The notes under the pieces: model-generated
The model's database searches: none
Told to the model about the DNA's origin: nothing
The model's input: only the letters and a program-made list of their open reading frames with translations
Shown: one piece after another, positions 7,796 through 15,136 of the stretch
Position numbering within the stretch: position 1 is the first letter of the stretch
Layout: every line of letters starts with the position of its first letter
Position numbers and translations under genes: made by a program
Assembly (NCBI GenBank): GCA_020433835.1
Contig: JAGRBY010000049.1
Location: 1 to 21,163, forward strand
Reading direction: 5' to 3'
Length of the DNA: 21,163 nt
Origin: Anaerolineae bacterium
GTDB taxonomy: Bacteria; Chloroflexota; Anaerolineae; 4572-78; J111

Positions 7796-8154
7796 ACGTT
7801 TCTGAGTATAAAAAGGCAAAGTTCGCTTTATTCGTCGGGTTTCGTTTGTTTTCAGTGAAGGATTCTCGCTACAGCGGATAAAATAGAGAGGACTTAGCCC
7901 GATCTTGAGGCTAAATGCTGCTGTGTTAGCAATAGGAGTTACCCACTTCAAAAGGTGACAGTCACTTCGATGCACTAAATCGCGCTATGTGGGCCAAACG
8001 GACGCTCATTTCTCATGAATAAGTGACTGTCTATAGGCCCAACTGCGTAACTCATAAGCAATACTTAGAGCTGTGAATTGTCCAGTTCTTTGAATTTGCA
8101 ATAAAATAAGAACCTATCTTAAGGATATGATATCATGTATAGGAGCTCTTTTTC
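7796..8154. other. Gene-free spacer before the FHA genes
   Basis: No credible gene is seen here; a 65-codon minus-strand frame overlaps the terminator and has no family features. The spacer holds a small hairpin (TTAGCC 7894-7899 with GGCTAA 7909-7914) and the palindromic element at 7936-8053. The ribosome binding site AGGAG (8141-8145) lies nine bases before the FHA start. TATGAT at 8126-8131 looks like a -10 box, but no matching -35 box was found. Confidence 0.65.
7936..8053. repeat. Nested inverted-repeat element, possibly a second miniature element
   Basis: GAGTTAC (7936-7942) pairs with GTAACTC (8047-8053), and inside them GACAGTCACTT (7957-7967) pairs perfectly with AAGTGACTGTC (8021-8031). 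The left inner arm contains the short palindrome GTGACAGTCAC (7955-7965). The heptamer AGCAATA occurs on both sides (7928-7934 and 8057-8063), as a target duplication would, although one and three unpaired bases separate it from the outer arms. It has no coding capacity. Alternatives are a regulatory hairpin or chance. Confidence 0.45.
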
Positions 8155-10104
8155 ATGAGCCAGAGCCATCCGTCAGCTTTTAGCTCAGATTATTCACAAG
8201 AACCAGAGCCGCAGTTACAGGTGGTGGTCCACGCCGGACCACTTGCGGGTAAAGGGTTTCCTATTAGGGGTGATGGTCTCTCCTTTGGTCGTGATCCGGA
8301 AAATGATATTTCTTGGGACGACTCCCAAGTTTCTCGGCATCATGCCAGACTATCACGCCAGAACAATGAGCTAGTGCTCGAAGATTTGGGCAGCACCAAC
8401 GGTACATTGGTCAACGGCAAACCCATCGAAGGGCCGCACATTTTACAACCGGCAGATATCATCAGCATCGGCACCTCTATTTTTGGCGTAAAAGGCTTTT
8501 CGGCCCCCAATACGTTGGGTGTTACCCAGGTTTCGCGCGATAGAATGACACTGCCGCCCGCCTTGTCGAAGGCCGCTGCCGCGCCACCCAAACCGGCTCC
8601 ACGGCCGACCTCTGCGCCTGTGCCTCAGCAATCTGGCGGATCGCAGTGGAATATGCTGGCTATCGGTGGTATAGCGGCGTTTGTAATTATTGTGATTGCT
8701 CTGGCCGCAATCACTGCCTTCTTTTTAGTTCAGGGGCAGGATACTGCCGCTACGCAAGTGCCGACGGTGGTTATCACCGCACCTGTAGGCGGCAGCGAAG
8801 TGGAAATCAATAGTCCGGTGACGGTTCAAGCCACGGCCTCAGACTCCAGCGGCGTAACTCGCATGGAACTGTGGGTCGATGGTGTCAAAACCGCCGAGGC
8901 GGATAGCCCGGTGGCCCAGGGCCAGCCAACCTTAACAGCTTCATTACAGTGGGTTCCAACCAATCCGGGTAACCATACCCTTGAAATTAGAGCCTACAAT
9001 GCATCAAACAATGTCAGCGAGCCGACCGCGGTGATTGTTAACGCTGTCGATGTCTCAGCCGCCTCCGGCAGTCCTACCCCAACCCCAGAGCCGGGAACGC
9101 CGACGGCTACTGTTTCATCGACCCCTTCGCTAACGGCGTTGACCGATCTTAACGTTCGGGGTGGTCCTGAGATAACGTATGATCTACTGGGGCTTTTGCC
9201 GTCGGGGACAACAGCAGAAATTGTGGGCCGTGATGAAACCCGCCAGTGGTGGCAAATTCGCTTTGCGCCGTCACCGACTGGACTCGGTTGGGTTTCGGCT
9301 GATCCCGGTTTTTCAAAGACCGTAAACGTCGATAACGTGCCGGTGGCTGTTGCGCCACCGACTCCAACCGGGACCCCAACCACCACCCCAACCACCACGA
9401 CCACACCGACTACATTACCGACCTTTACTTTGGTGCCGCCGACGGCCACAGAGGTGCCGACTAATACACCCGAACCCACCAACACACCTGTTCCGGAGGG
9501 TGCTGATGTTGATTTTGAAATCTCGCCCAATCGCATTACGGGCGGTGAGTGTGTTAACGTCAATTGGACGGTAACCGGCGTGCGCGAGGTTTATTATCAA
9601 GGTCAGGGAGTTTCCGGCGTTGGTGATCGCGTTGAATGTCCGCCGGAAACCACCACCTTCCGTCTGCGGGTGGTCAAACAAGACGGCTCCGAACAGGTTG
9701 AAGACAGAACGGTTGAAGTATCAGAGCCGGTAGCCTCAGCCGGTCGGGTGACACTAAAGCCGGATGATACGATTGATGTTGATGACGGCGACATTCCCGG
9801 CGATGATTTCAAATGGGAATTTGATGATAACAACGTGCGGCGCTTTGAAGCCCGTGGCGATGTAGAAATTTCAATTAGAGGGGTACGCGGATCGTTAAAT
9901 GATATTTCGCGCGATGAATGTCGCGATGCCTCATATGGCGAGTATGATTTCATCGACGCCAGCGACGATATTGAAGATCCCAATAATGCTTTGCGCGACG
10001 GATTTGCCATCTGTTACCATACGGATGATGGGCGCAGGGGTAAAATGCGTTTTCCAGCCTTTAGTACGGGTAATTTGGAAATTGAGTGGGCCACCTGGCC
10101 ATAA
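8155..10104 (+). CDS. FHA-domain transmembrane protein with external Ig-like, SH3b and Thr/Pro-rich regions
   Basis: A 649-residue protein. An N-terminal FHA domain (about 21-112) keeps the phosphothreonine-binding residues: R46 in FGRDPEND, S60-R61-H62 and STNG at 80-83. A Pro-rich linker leads to one membrane segment (about 165-194), so the FHA domain faces the cytoplasm and the rest lies outside. The outer part has an Ig-like module (about 202-300) akin to that of the upstream lipoproteins and an SH3b-like domain (about 327-385: LNVRGGPEITYDLLG, WWQIRF, GLGWVSAD). A Thr/Pro-rich stretch (about 400-450) and another Ig-like module (FEISPNRITGGECVNVNWTV) follow, then an acidic C-terminal domain. 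AGGAG lies nine bases before the ATG. By family knowledge FHA domains bind Thr-phosphorylated partners; the SH3b domain suggests cell-wall contact. No Ser/Thr kinase is nearby. A link between phospho-signalling and the envelope is an inference. Confidence 0.88.
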   Translation: MSQSHPSAFSSDYSQEPEPQLQVVVHAGPLAGKGFPIRGDGLSFGRDPENDISWDDSQVSRHHARLSRQNNELVLEDLGSTNGTLVNGKPIEGPHILQPADIISIGTSIFGVKGFSAPNTLGVTQVSRDRMTLPPALSKAAAAPPKPAPRPTSAPVPQQSGGSQWNMLAIGGIAAFVIIVIALAAITAFFLVQGQDTAATQVPTVVITAPVGGSEVEINSPVTVQATASDSSGVTRMELWVDGVKTAEADSPVAQGQPTLTASLQWVPTNPGNHTLEIRAYNASNNVSEPTAVIVNAVDVSAASGSPTPTPEPGTPTATVSSTPSLTALTDLNVRGGPEITYDLLGLLPSGTTAEIVGRDETRQWWQIRFAPSPTGLGWVSADPGFSKTVNVDNVPVAVAPPTPTGTPTTTPTTTTTPTTLPTFTLVPPTATEVPTNTPEPTNTPVPEGADVDFEISPNRITGGECVNVNWTVTGVREVYYQGQGVSGVGDRVECPPETTTFRLRVVKQDGSEQVEDRTVEVSEPVASAGRVTLKPDDTIDVDDGDIPGDDFKWEFDDNNVRRFEARGDVEISIRGVRGSLNDISRDECRDASYGEYDFIDASDDIEDPNNALRDGFAICYHTDDGRRGKMRFPAFSTGNLEIEWATWP

Positions 10105-10153
10105 TCCACCCACGTTCGGCAAACGTTCTTCTGACAAGAAAATCTCCGTTATC

Positions 10154-10160
10154 AGGAGGA
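10154..10160 (+). promoter_or_regulatory. Strong ribosome binding site of the short FHA gene
   Basis: AGGAGGA ends four bases before ATG 10165. The 60-bp gap after the preceding FHA gene holds no terminator, so the two genes are probably co-transcribed. Confidence 0.65.
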
Positions 10161-10164
10161 TAAC

Positions 10165-10764
10165 ATGACAATGTATGATGATGAACCAACGATGATGGGA
10201 CCGGGACGCCCATCAGCCACGTTGGTTATTCGACAAGGTCCCCAAGCCGGTATGAGCTTCCCGCTAACCGGAAACCAAGCAGTGATGGGTCGTGAAGAGG
10301 GGCTGGAAATTGTGCTTCAAGACCCTGAGTCATCGCGTCGGCACGCCCGCGTTTATTGGCAGGCCGGTCATTACATCATTGAGGATATGGGCAGCACCAA
10401 CGGCACATTTGTCAATGGTATTCAGATTACCGGCCCACAGTTTTTAAACCCCGGTGACAGTATCGGCATTGGGCAAACAGCGCTGGTTTTTCAAGTAGCA
10501 AGTGGGAGACCCTCAAACGTTGCCCCTCAGTATCAGGCTGCTCCACCGCCAGCTTCACCGGCCGGGGTACCGGCCGCCGCTGGAAGCGATAATAAATGGA
10601 CGCAGTACGCCCTCTACGGCTGCGGATGTTTGCTGCTGGTGACAATATGCGTGTTGCTGACCATCGCGTTTTTGATTATTCTCTACCCGGAGACGCTAGA
10701 GGGGTTAACGCAGGTTGGTTATGATGCCCTCATTTTTGCTTCTATGTATGTGAATTTGTTGTAA
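10165..10764 (+). CDS. Short FHA-domain membrane protein
   Basis: A 199-residue protein. The FHA domain (about 18-112) has R43 in MGREEG, SSRRH at 56-60 and STNG at 77-80, so phosphothreonine binding should be intact. A Pro/Ala-rich linker (about 115-143) leads to one hydrophobic segment at about 147-174 that begins with a Cys-containing stretch (GCGCLLL). Only some 25 residues follow, so almost the whole protein is cytoplasmic and membrane-tethered. It lies directly after the larger FHA gene and ends before a terminator. Inference: it shares phosphorylated partners with its neighbour or gathers them at the membrane. It has no enzymatic domain. The neighbouring kinase at 10822 is a histidine kinase, so it is not the expected source of phosphothreonine. 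Confidence 0.88.
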   Translation: MTMYDDEPTMMGPGRPSATLVIRQGPQAGMSFPLTGNQAVMGREEGLEIVLQDPESSRRHARVYWQAGHYIIEDMGSTNGTFVNGIQITGPQFLNPGDSIGIGQTALVFQVASGRPSNVAPQYQAAPPPASPAGVPAAAGSDNKWTQYALYGCGCLLLVTICVLLTIAFLIILYPETLEGLTQVGYDALIFASMYVNLL

Positions 10765-10787
10765 TTTAGATTAGTTGAATTTGCAAG

Positions 10788-10819
10788 AGACCTTCAGGTG
10801 TTTACTTGAGGGTCTTTTT
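10788..10819 (+). terminator. Rho-independent terminator between convergent genes
   Basis: AGACCTTCAGG (10788-10798) pairs with CTTGAGGGTCT (10805-10815) through 11 pairs including two G-U, with a 6-nt loop, and runs into a T-tract to 10819. It closes the FHA operon. On the other strand it lies just after the kinase stop codon but without a clear T-run there. Confidence 0.8.
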
Positions 10820-10821
10820 GT

Positions 10822-12786
10822 TTATAAATCGCGGGGATTATCCAATGGCAAGATAACTTCAAACGTTGTGCTAACATCCGGTCGACTTAAGAATTTAATT
10901 TGACCGTTGTGCCGTTCAATAATGGAATGGGCCGAATATAAGCCTAAGCCTAAACCTTTGCCAACCGGTTTGGTGGTAAAAAACGGTCGAAAAAGCTGCT
11001 CAAAATCCTTCTCGGAAATGCCGATACCGTTATCAGTGATGGAGATTTTGACTTCGCGTTTGGAGATAAGCTGGGTTGAGATGGTAATTTGGGGCTGTCT
11101 GCTGATCGAATGCATAGCGTCTCGGGCGTTGAGGAGTAAATTGATCCAAACCAGTTTCAAGTGGCTGACGCTGGCTGAGAGCATGGGCGTTGCTTGATAA
11201 TCTTTTACAATTTTTATATTTGACTTTTTGAGTGATCGAATAACCAAAGCCAACGCCCCGTCAATCGTCTCCACCAGATCGGTTAAAACAAAAAAGTAGC
11301 GCTCTTGGTTAGAAAATTCAAGTAGGTTGGTAATAATATTTTGAATGCGCTCCCCGGCTTTGAGAATACCCGTCGCCATTTCATACGTTTCCGTCTCCGG
11401 ATCATTATCAAGCAGAATAAGCTGGCTGTTGGTCATAGTCACCGTTAACGGATTGTTGATCTGGTGGGCGACGCTTCCGGCTAACTGACCGACTGCGGCC
11501 AGATTGGCCGATTGAAAAAGTGAAGCCTGCAATCGGCGTCGCTCAGAGACATCTTGGGCAAAGATGACCACCTGTTCACTTTGAGCCAGCCGGTTGCGAA
11601 CGGGATAGATGTGAAACTCGCGATCTTTCAGATAAAGATTGCTTTCATCTTTGGGAGATGCCCACGTTGTTTCGTGTCCGGTGCGCAGGGCTTCTCTAAT
11701 TTGGTCAACTAGCTCTGGAGCATCATTGGGGCCATCGATTTTGAGAAAACTTTTTCCGGCCAAATCCTCTGGTTTGGTGTCTTGTCGCTCGGCCTCAATG
11801 CGATTTAACATGCTAATCGACAAGTCCTGATCCAAAATGTACATCCCATCACTAATGCCGTCGAAGATAACCTGGAGCGTGTTGTGGCTGTGCAGGATTT
11901 TTTCGCGGCTCTGGGCCAGATCAATATAGGCCGATGACAAATCTTGAAATAAATAGGCATTTTCGATGGCGATGGCGGCCTGGCTGCAGAAGATCGACAA
12001 CCATTGTTTAATTTGATTAGACAGCGTCCAATCGCCCCGGCTAACAAGTGCCAACGTGCCAATAAGTTTTTCTCTGGAAAAAATGGGGTTGACTTGCACC
12101 GAAACGGTGATTGGCTCGGCTTCGGTCAGTTCGAGGGTGAGGCGTTGGAAGATGTCGTTTTGGGTTAAAGCGGCCTGTTGCACCAGCTTAAAGATTAAAT
12201 CGTTGTCAACCAATTTCTCCAGGCCAGGTAGGGCATCGATTTGATTTTGAGACAAATGCCCCCGTTTGTCGGCCAGATATATCTGGGCCACTTCGGCTTG
12301 GGTTACCTGCCGCGCCTTGGCCAAAATGATAGTAAGAGCAGCGTCAAGTTCCAGCGTTTGGATGATCTCCTGTGTGGCCTCATTGAGCAGTAGTAACTCC
12401 GTAGGTACTTCATCAAAGAAATTGAAAAATTTTTGCTTGAATTGATAATCGTCCAGAATGCGCTTGATTTTGATAGAAACTTCTGTTGGATCGAAAGGAT
12501 ACAGGAGATAATCGTAAATGCCTACCCCCATCTGTGCAATAGCTTCCGGTCGATTTTCGATAGTTGTGATTAAAACGATAATTGTTTGGGGCGAAATGCC
12601 CTGAAGTTCAGCCAACAGAGGAGCAGTGGAATATTCAGTATCAAGCAGCAGCAGCGCATACGCTTTTTCTTGCAGCCAATCTCCAATTGGTGCGGGATCA
12701 GATAGATAGTCGATTTCAACGGAGAGCGCTTGCAAGATGCTGCGTATTTCTAAATTCTGCTGTGAAGCAACGAGTATGGTGTTCAT
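10822..12786 (-). CDS. Histidine kinase with degenerate receiver, GAF and PAS domains
   Basis: A 654-residue soluble sensor kinase with no membrane segment. Residues 1-118 fold like a response-regulator receiver: D49 is present in ALLLLDTEY, but the acidic pair of strand 1 is replaced (ILVASQQN) and the usual Lys of the KPF motif is Tyr96 (LLYPFDP), so it is probably not phosphorylated. A GAF-like domain spans about 140-285 and a PAS domain about 300-415 (VIFDGISDGMYILDQDLSI). The HisKA domain carries H441 in VGQLAGSVAHQINNPL. HATPase_c motifs follow: the N box near N553 (INLLLNARDAM), DNGIGI (585-590) and GKGLGLGL (609-616). The catalytic parts look intact. No true response regulator is in the window. 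It is transcribed divergently from a small winged-helix gene, which could be its regulatory partner, though this is unproven. Confidence 0.92.
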   Translation of the reverse strand: MNTILVASQQNLEIRSILQALSVEIDYLSDPAPIGDWLQEKAYALLLLDTEYSTAPLLAELQGISPQTIIVLITTIENRPEAIAQMGVGIYDYLLYPFDPTEVSIKIKRILDDYQFKQKFFNFFDEVPTELLLLNEATQEIIQTLELDAALTIILAKARQVTQAEVAQIYLADKRGHLSQNQIDALPGLEKLVDNDLIFKLVQQAALTQNDIFQRLTLELTEAEPITVSVQVNPIFSREKLIGTLALVSRGDWTLSNQIKQWLSIFCSQAAIAIENAYLFQDLSSAYIDLAQSREKILHSHNTLQVIFDGISDGMYILDQDLSISMLNRIEAERQDTKPEDLAGKSFLKIDGPNDAPELVDQIREALRTGHETTWASPKDESNLYLKDREFHIYPVRNRLAQSEQVVIFAQDVSERRRLQASLFQSANLAAVGQLAGSVAHQINNPLTVTMTNSQLILLDNDPETETYEMATGILKAGERIQNIITNLLEFSNQERYFFVLTDLVETIDGALALVIRSLKKSNIKIVKDYQATPMLSASVSHLKLVWINLLLNARDAMHSISRQPQITISTQLISKREVKISITDNGIGISEKDFEQLFRPFFTTKPVGKGLGLGLYSAHSIIERHNGQIKFLSRPDVSTTFEVILPLDNPRDL

Positions 12787-12802
12787 AGACCTAGACTTTA
12801 TT

Positions 12803-12869
12803 ACTATAGAAAGTGACGTTAAATTGCTCTAAGATAGTATTTGCCATATTTTTGTTAATATGCTTTTAT
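12803..12869. promoter_or_regulatory. Candidate divergent promoters between kinase and winged-helix gene
   Basis: On the plus strand TTGCCA (12841-12846) and TTTTAT (12864-12869) are separated by 17 bp, upstream of the winged-helix gene. On the minus strand TATAGT (complement of 12803-12808) is a good -10 box before the kinase start, with only a weak -35 match 17 bp away. These are matches to the sigma-70 consensus judged by eye. Confidence 0.3.
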
Positions 12870-12895
12870 CTTGTGGTAATAATGGAGTCGCCAAA

Positions 12896-13225
12896 ATGAT
12901 ACACTCTCTACCGGTTCTCACTAAAGAAGTCGATGTGGATTTTCTCGTTTTTGTTGAACGCTATGCCACCGATTTACTAAAGTGGGATATTTTAACCCTT
13001 TTTGGTCAAAATCCCAATATCAAGGCCTCGCTGTCAAAGATTGCTCAATCTGTGGGCCGCAGCGTAACGTCCGTTCGGCCTGAAGTTGGCGATTTGACCC
13101 TGGTGGGTATTTTAGAACAAACGCCTTCTCCTCATCGCGATGAGGCTCTATTTCAACTGACTCAGTCTCCCCAATTTCGACGGTTGGTCATAAAATTTGC
13201 TGAGAATCAAGGGTTTTCTTCTTAA
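12896..13225 (+). CDS. Small winged-helix-like DNA-binding protein
   Basis: A 109-residue protein taken from ATG 12896, which has GGAG (12884-12887) eight bases upstream. An in-frame ATG at 12860 would add 12 residues and overlaps the candidate -10 region. The centre reads as a winged helix: LLKWDILTLFGQNP, SLSKIAQSVGRSVTSVRPEV (recognition helix region), LTLVGILEQ and a basic/Phe-rich end (FQLTQSPQFRRLVIKF) as the wing and last helix. There is no second domain, metal site or phosphoacceptor. It is probably a transcription factor, but I do not recognise the family. It is divergent from the kinase gene, which suggests shared control. A 15-bp inverted repeat sits 48 bp after it and might be its site; that is speculation. 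Confidence 0.65.
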   Translation: MIHSLPVLTKEVDVDFLVFVERYATDLLKWDILTLFGQNPNIKASLSKIAQSVGRSVTSVRPEVGDLTLVGILEQTPSPHRDEALFQLTQSPQFRRLVIKFAENQGFSS

Positions 13226-13272
13226 AGAATATAAATCTGCGTAATCTTTGCTGATGTTTTACAGCAGTACAG

Positions 13273-13342
13273 ACACTTGTTCTAATTAAACTTATGTAGA
13301 CTTCCAAATCGGCGTGAAGCATGGTAAAATTAGAACACGTGT
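13273..13342. repeat. 15-bp inverted repeat upstream of the hydrolase gene
   Basis: ACACTTGTTCTAATT (13273-13287) and AATTAGAACACGTGT (13328-13342) are inverted copies matching at 14 of 15 positions, 40 bp apart. They end 33 bp before the start of the metallo-hydrolase gene. They could be an operator pair, the stem of a leader hairpin, or the ends of a tiny mobile remnant. No flanking direct repeat was found. Confidence 0.5.
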
Positions 13343-13375
13343 TAAATCCCTTAATAAGGAATAGATAAGAAACTT

Positions 13376-14011
13376 ATGGAAATAGTGTGGTATGGCCATT
13401 CTTGTTTTCGAATAAAAGATCGAACGGCCACCGTGTTAACCGATCCTTACGATAAATCTCTGGGGCTTGCACTGCCCCGTATGCGGGCTGATATTGTAAC
13501 CGTAAGCCACGATTCGCCCCACCATAATGCGGTTCATAACGTTAAGCCTGACTTTAAAGTTATTGATGGCCCCGGAGAGTATGAAATCGGCGGAACATTT
13601 GTGACCGGGGTTCAACTCTATCCGCCAAAAAATAGCTCGGCACCGGCCAGAAACAATGTCTACGTCATTTACATGGAAAATTTGGCCGTTTGCCATATGG
13701 GTGATCTTCACCATATTCCCACGCAAAGTCAAGTAGAGGGCTTGGGGAGTATCGATATTTTAATGATACCGGTTGGTGGTCATAAGGCGCTCAGTGCTGC
13801 TCAAGCGGCTGAAGTGATTAGCTTAATCGAACCCTATATCGTCATCCCCATGCACTACAGCCTACCGGAGATGACCATCGAACTTGATCCCGTCAGCAAA
13901 TTTTTGAAGGAAATGGGCATCGCCAAGGCCGATCCCGAAAGTGCTTTTAAGATCACAAAAAGTACGCTGCCTGAAGAAACCCAAGTTGTGCTTTTAGAGC
14001 CAAAACTATAG
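13376..14011 (+). CDS. Metallo-beta-lactamase-fold hydrolase, UlaG-like (Lactamase_B_3), with altered metal motif
   Basis: A 211-residue cytoplasmic protein, matching the length of small UlaG/Lactamase_B_3 proteins. The fold signature is clear: MEIVWYGHSCFRI, TVLTDPYD, RADIVTVSHDSPHHN, GPGEYEIGG, VCHMGDLHH, MIPVGGH and IVIPMHY. The usual metal motif HxHxDH reads H45-D-S47-P-H49-H50 here, so the second His and the Asp are replaced, whereas D110, H136 and H160 are in place. Catalysis may be altered or use one metal; the substrate is unknown. Only a distant AAGGA (13356-13360) precedes the ATG, so the ribosome binding site is weak. The next gene starts 10 nt after the stop, so the two form an operon. 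An inverted repeat upstream may regulate it. Confidence 0.85.
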   Translation: MEIVWYGHSCFRIKDRTATVLTDPYDKSLGLALPRMRADIVTVSHDSPHHNAVHNVKPDFKVIDGPGEYEIGGTFVTGVQLYPPKNSSAPARNNVYVIYMENLAVCHMGDLHHIPTQSQVEGLGSIDILMIPVGGHKALSAAQAAEVISLIEPYIVIPMHYSLPEMTIELDPVSKFLKEMGIAKADPESAFKITKSTLPEETQVVLLEPKL

Positions 14012-14021
14012 GTCGCCTTCT

Positions 14022-14789
14022 ATGGATAACGAGAAGACAATTGGCGATGAAATCGCGGTAGATGATTCTTTGTCATCTGATAACGCCACGATTGATACCC
14101 CTAAACCTTCTTCTGATGCTAAAAGCATGCTGTGGAAGGCAGCCATCGGGGTAGCGGTGGTTATTATTATTGGCATTTTAGCCTTTCCCCTGTTCAATCG
14201 TTCGCCGGAGGTGCCGGTTAATGATCCGGCGGCAGCCCTGTCTGAAGCTACAGATGAGGAACTGCCGCCCACGGATGATCCCCTTCCTACAGAAGATAAT
14301 ACGGCCGAAGGCCAATTTAGATTGGGCAATCAATTTTATGAGGCCGGGCAGCTTAATAAAGCTGTGGAAGCTTACCAAAAAGCGATTGCCTTAGATCCTG
14401 AATATCAGGGAGCCTACGCTAATCTGGGAGTAACTTACTACCAGCAGCAAAAGTTTGAGTTGGCGGCTTCTCAATATGAAAAAGCGTTAGAACTCAATCC
14501 GCAAGATGGTGAAGTTGCCTATAATCTGGGGGCGCTCTACTTACAACAAGCCTTAACCGAAGGCCCCTCTCCTGATAATGATTTGCTCGCCAAAGCGGTG
14601 GTTCAATTACAGCACGCTTTAGAAATTTCTCCTGATTTAGCCGAACCCCATTTTACCCTCGGGGTGGCCTATTTTTTCCTCGAAGACAAAGACAAAGCGA
14701 CCGAGGCGTTTGAAAATTACCTCGCCCGTGGTAGCGATCCTCAAGCTCAGCAAGAAGCGCAAAACTACCTGCAACAGCTTAATCAGTAA
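14022..14789 (+). CDS. Membrane-anchored TPR protein
   Basis: A 255-residue protein with an acidic N-terminal tail (1-35), one membrane segment (about 38-58) and an acidic Pro-rich linker. Four TPR-like helical pairs follow from about residue 95: EGQFRLGNQFYEAGQLNKAV, AYANLGVTYYQQQKFELAAS, AYNLGALYLQQAL (with a short insert) and HFTLGVAYFFLEDKDKATEA. Canonical TPR positions such as the Leu-Gly-x-x-Tyr pattern and the ALxLxP turn are visible. The basic segment before the membrane helix (DAKSMLWK) and the acidic outer linker suggest that the TPR part faces outside, though orientation is an inference. It lies 10 nt after the metallo-hydrolase gene and is probably co-translated. TPR arrays bind protein partners; the partner is not identifiable here. 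Confidence 0.85.
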   Translation: MDNEKTIGDEIAVDDSLSSDNATIDTPKPSSDAKSMLWKAAIGVAVVIIIGILAFPLFNRSPEVPVNDPAAALSEATDEELPPTDDPLPTEDNTAEGQFRLGNQFYEAGQLNKAVEAYQKAIALDPEYQGAYANLGVTYYQQQKFELAASQYEKALELNPQDGEVAYNLGALYLQQALTEGPSPDNDLLAKAVVQLQHALEISPDLAEPHFTLGVAYFFLEDKDKATEAFENYLARGSDPQAQQEAQNYLQQLNQ

Positions 14790-15136
14790 CTATTTTACTT
14801 TCAAACCTTTATAGAAAAGTGACTAAAGTCTCTATTTTTAGGTACTTTCGGGAAAATAGTCATGTACTTTATGACATAAAAATTCATGACTTTTGTCACT
14901 TCCCATAGCCCCCCCTTTTGGTGTATCCTCATTAATTAGGAGGTTCGTAACTTTTGGCCGGTAGAAGTTAGCATAAGTCTACCGGATGTGAGTCGACAGT
15001 TTTAGACCTATCTTGGTAATTAAGCATTATTCATTTTCTCTGACTCGTAAAAAGAAACCACCCTCTATTATTCCATATAGTTTTATCTTGTTATTGACCA
15101 TCTTATTTCTCTTCATTCACCCAGGAGACCTTATTC
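14790..15136. other. Gene-free structured spacer
   Basis: No coding frame is credible in these 347 bp. Nested inverted repeats occur: AAGTGAC (14817-14823) with GTCACTT (14895-14901), AGTCATG (14858-14864) with CATGACT (14885-14891), and a hairpin GTCAT/ATGAC (14859-14875). A separate perfect stem, CCGGTAGA (14958-14965) with TCTACCGG (14978-14985), has a 12-nt loop and no T-run. The repeat protein should have its promoter and leader here. I found no convincing -35/-10 pair and recognise no known riboswitch. Confidence 0.55.
15123..15127 (+). promoter_or_regulatory. Ribosome binding site of the repeat protein
   Basis: AGGAG lies nine bases before ATG 15137, which opens directly into a signal peptide. 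Confidence 0.6.

Noticed and set aside
7778..7975. 65-codon minus-strand frame in the spacer before the FHA genes
   Set aside because: It overlaps the terminator and one arm of the palindromic element, is basic and low in conserved patterns, and has no plausible ribosome binding site.
8994..9563. 189-codon minus-strand frame with Val/Gly-rich stretch
   Set aside because: It is the complement of the Thr/Pro-rich linker and SH3b region of the FHA protein; the composition is an artefact of ACC/CCG codons read in reverse.
14930..15000. Possible riboswitch in the leader of the giant protein
   Set aside because: A stem is present, but no conserved core of a known riboswitch class was recognised.
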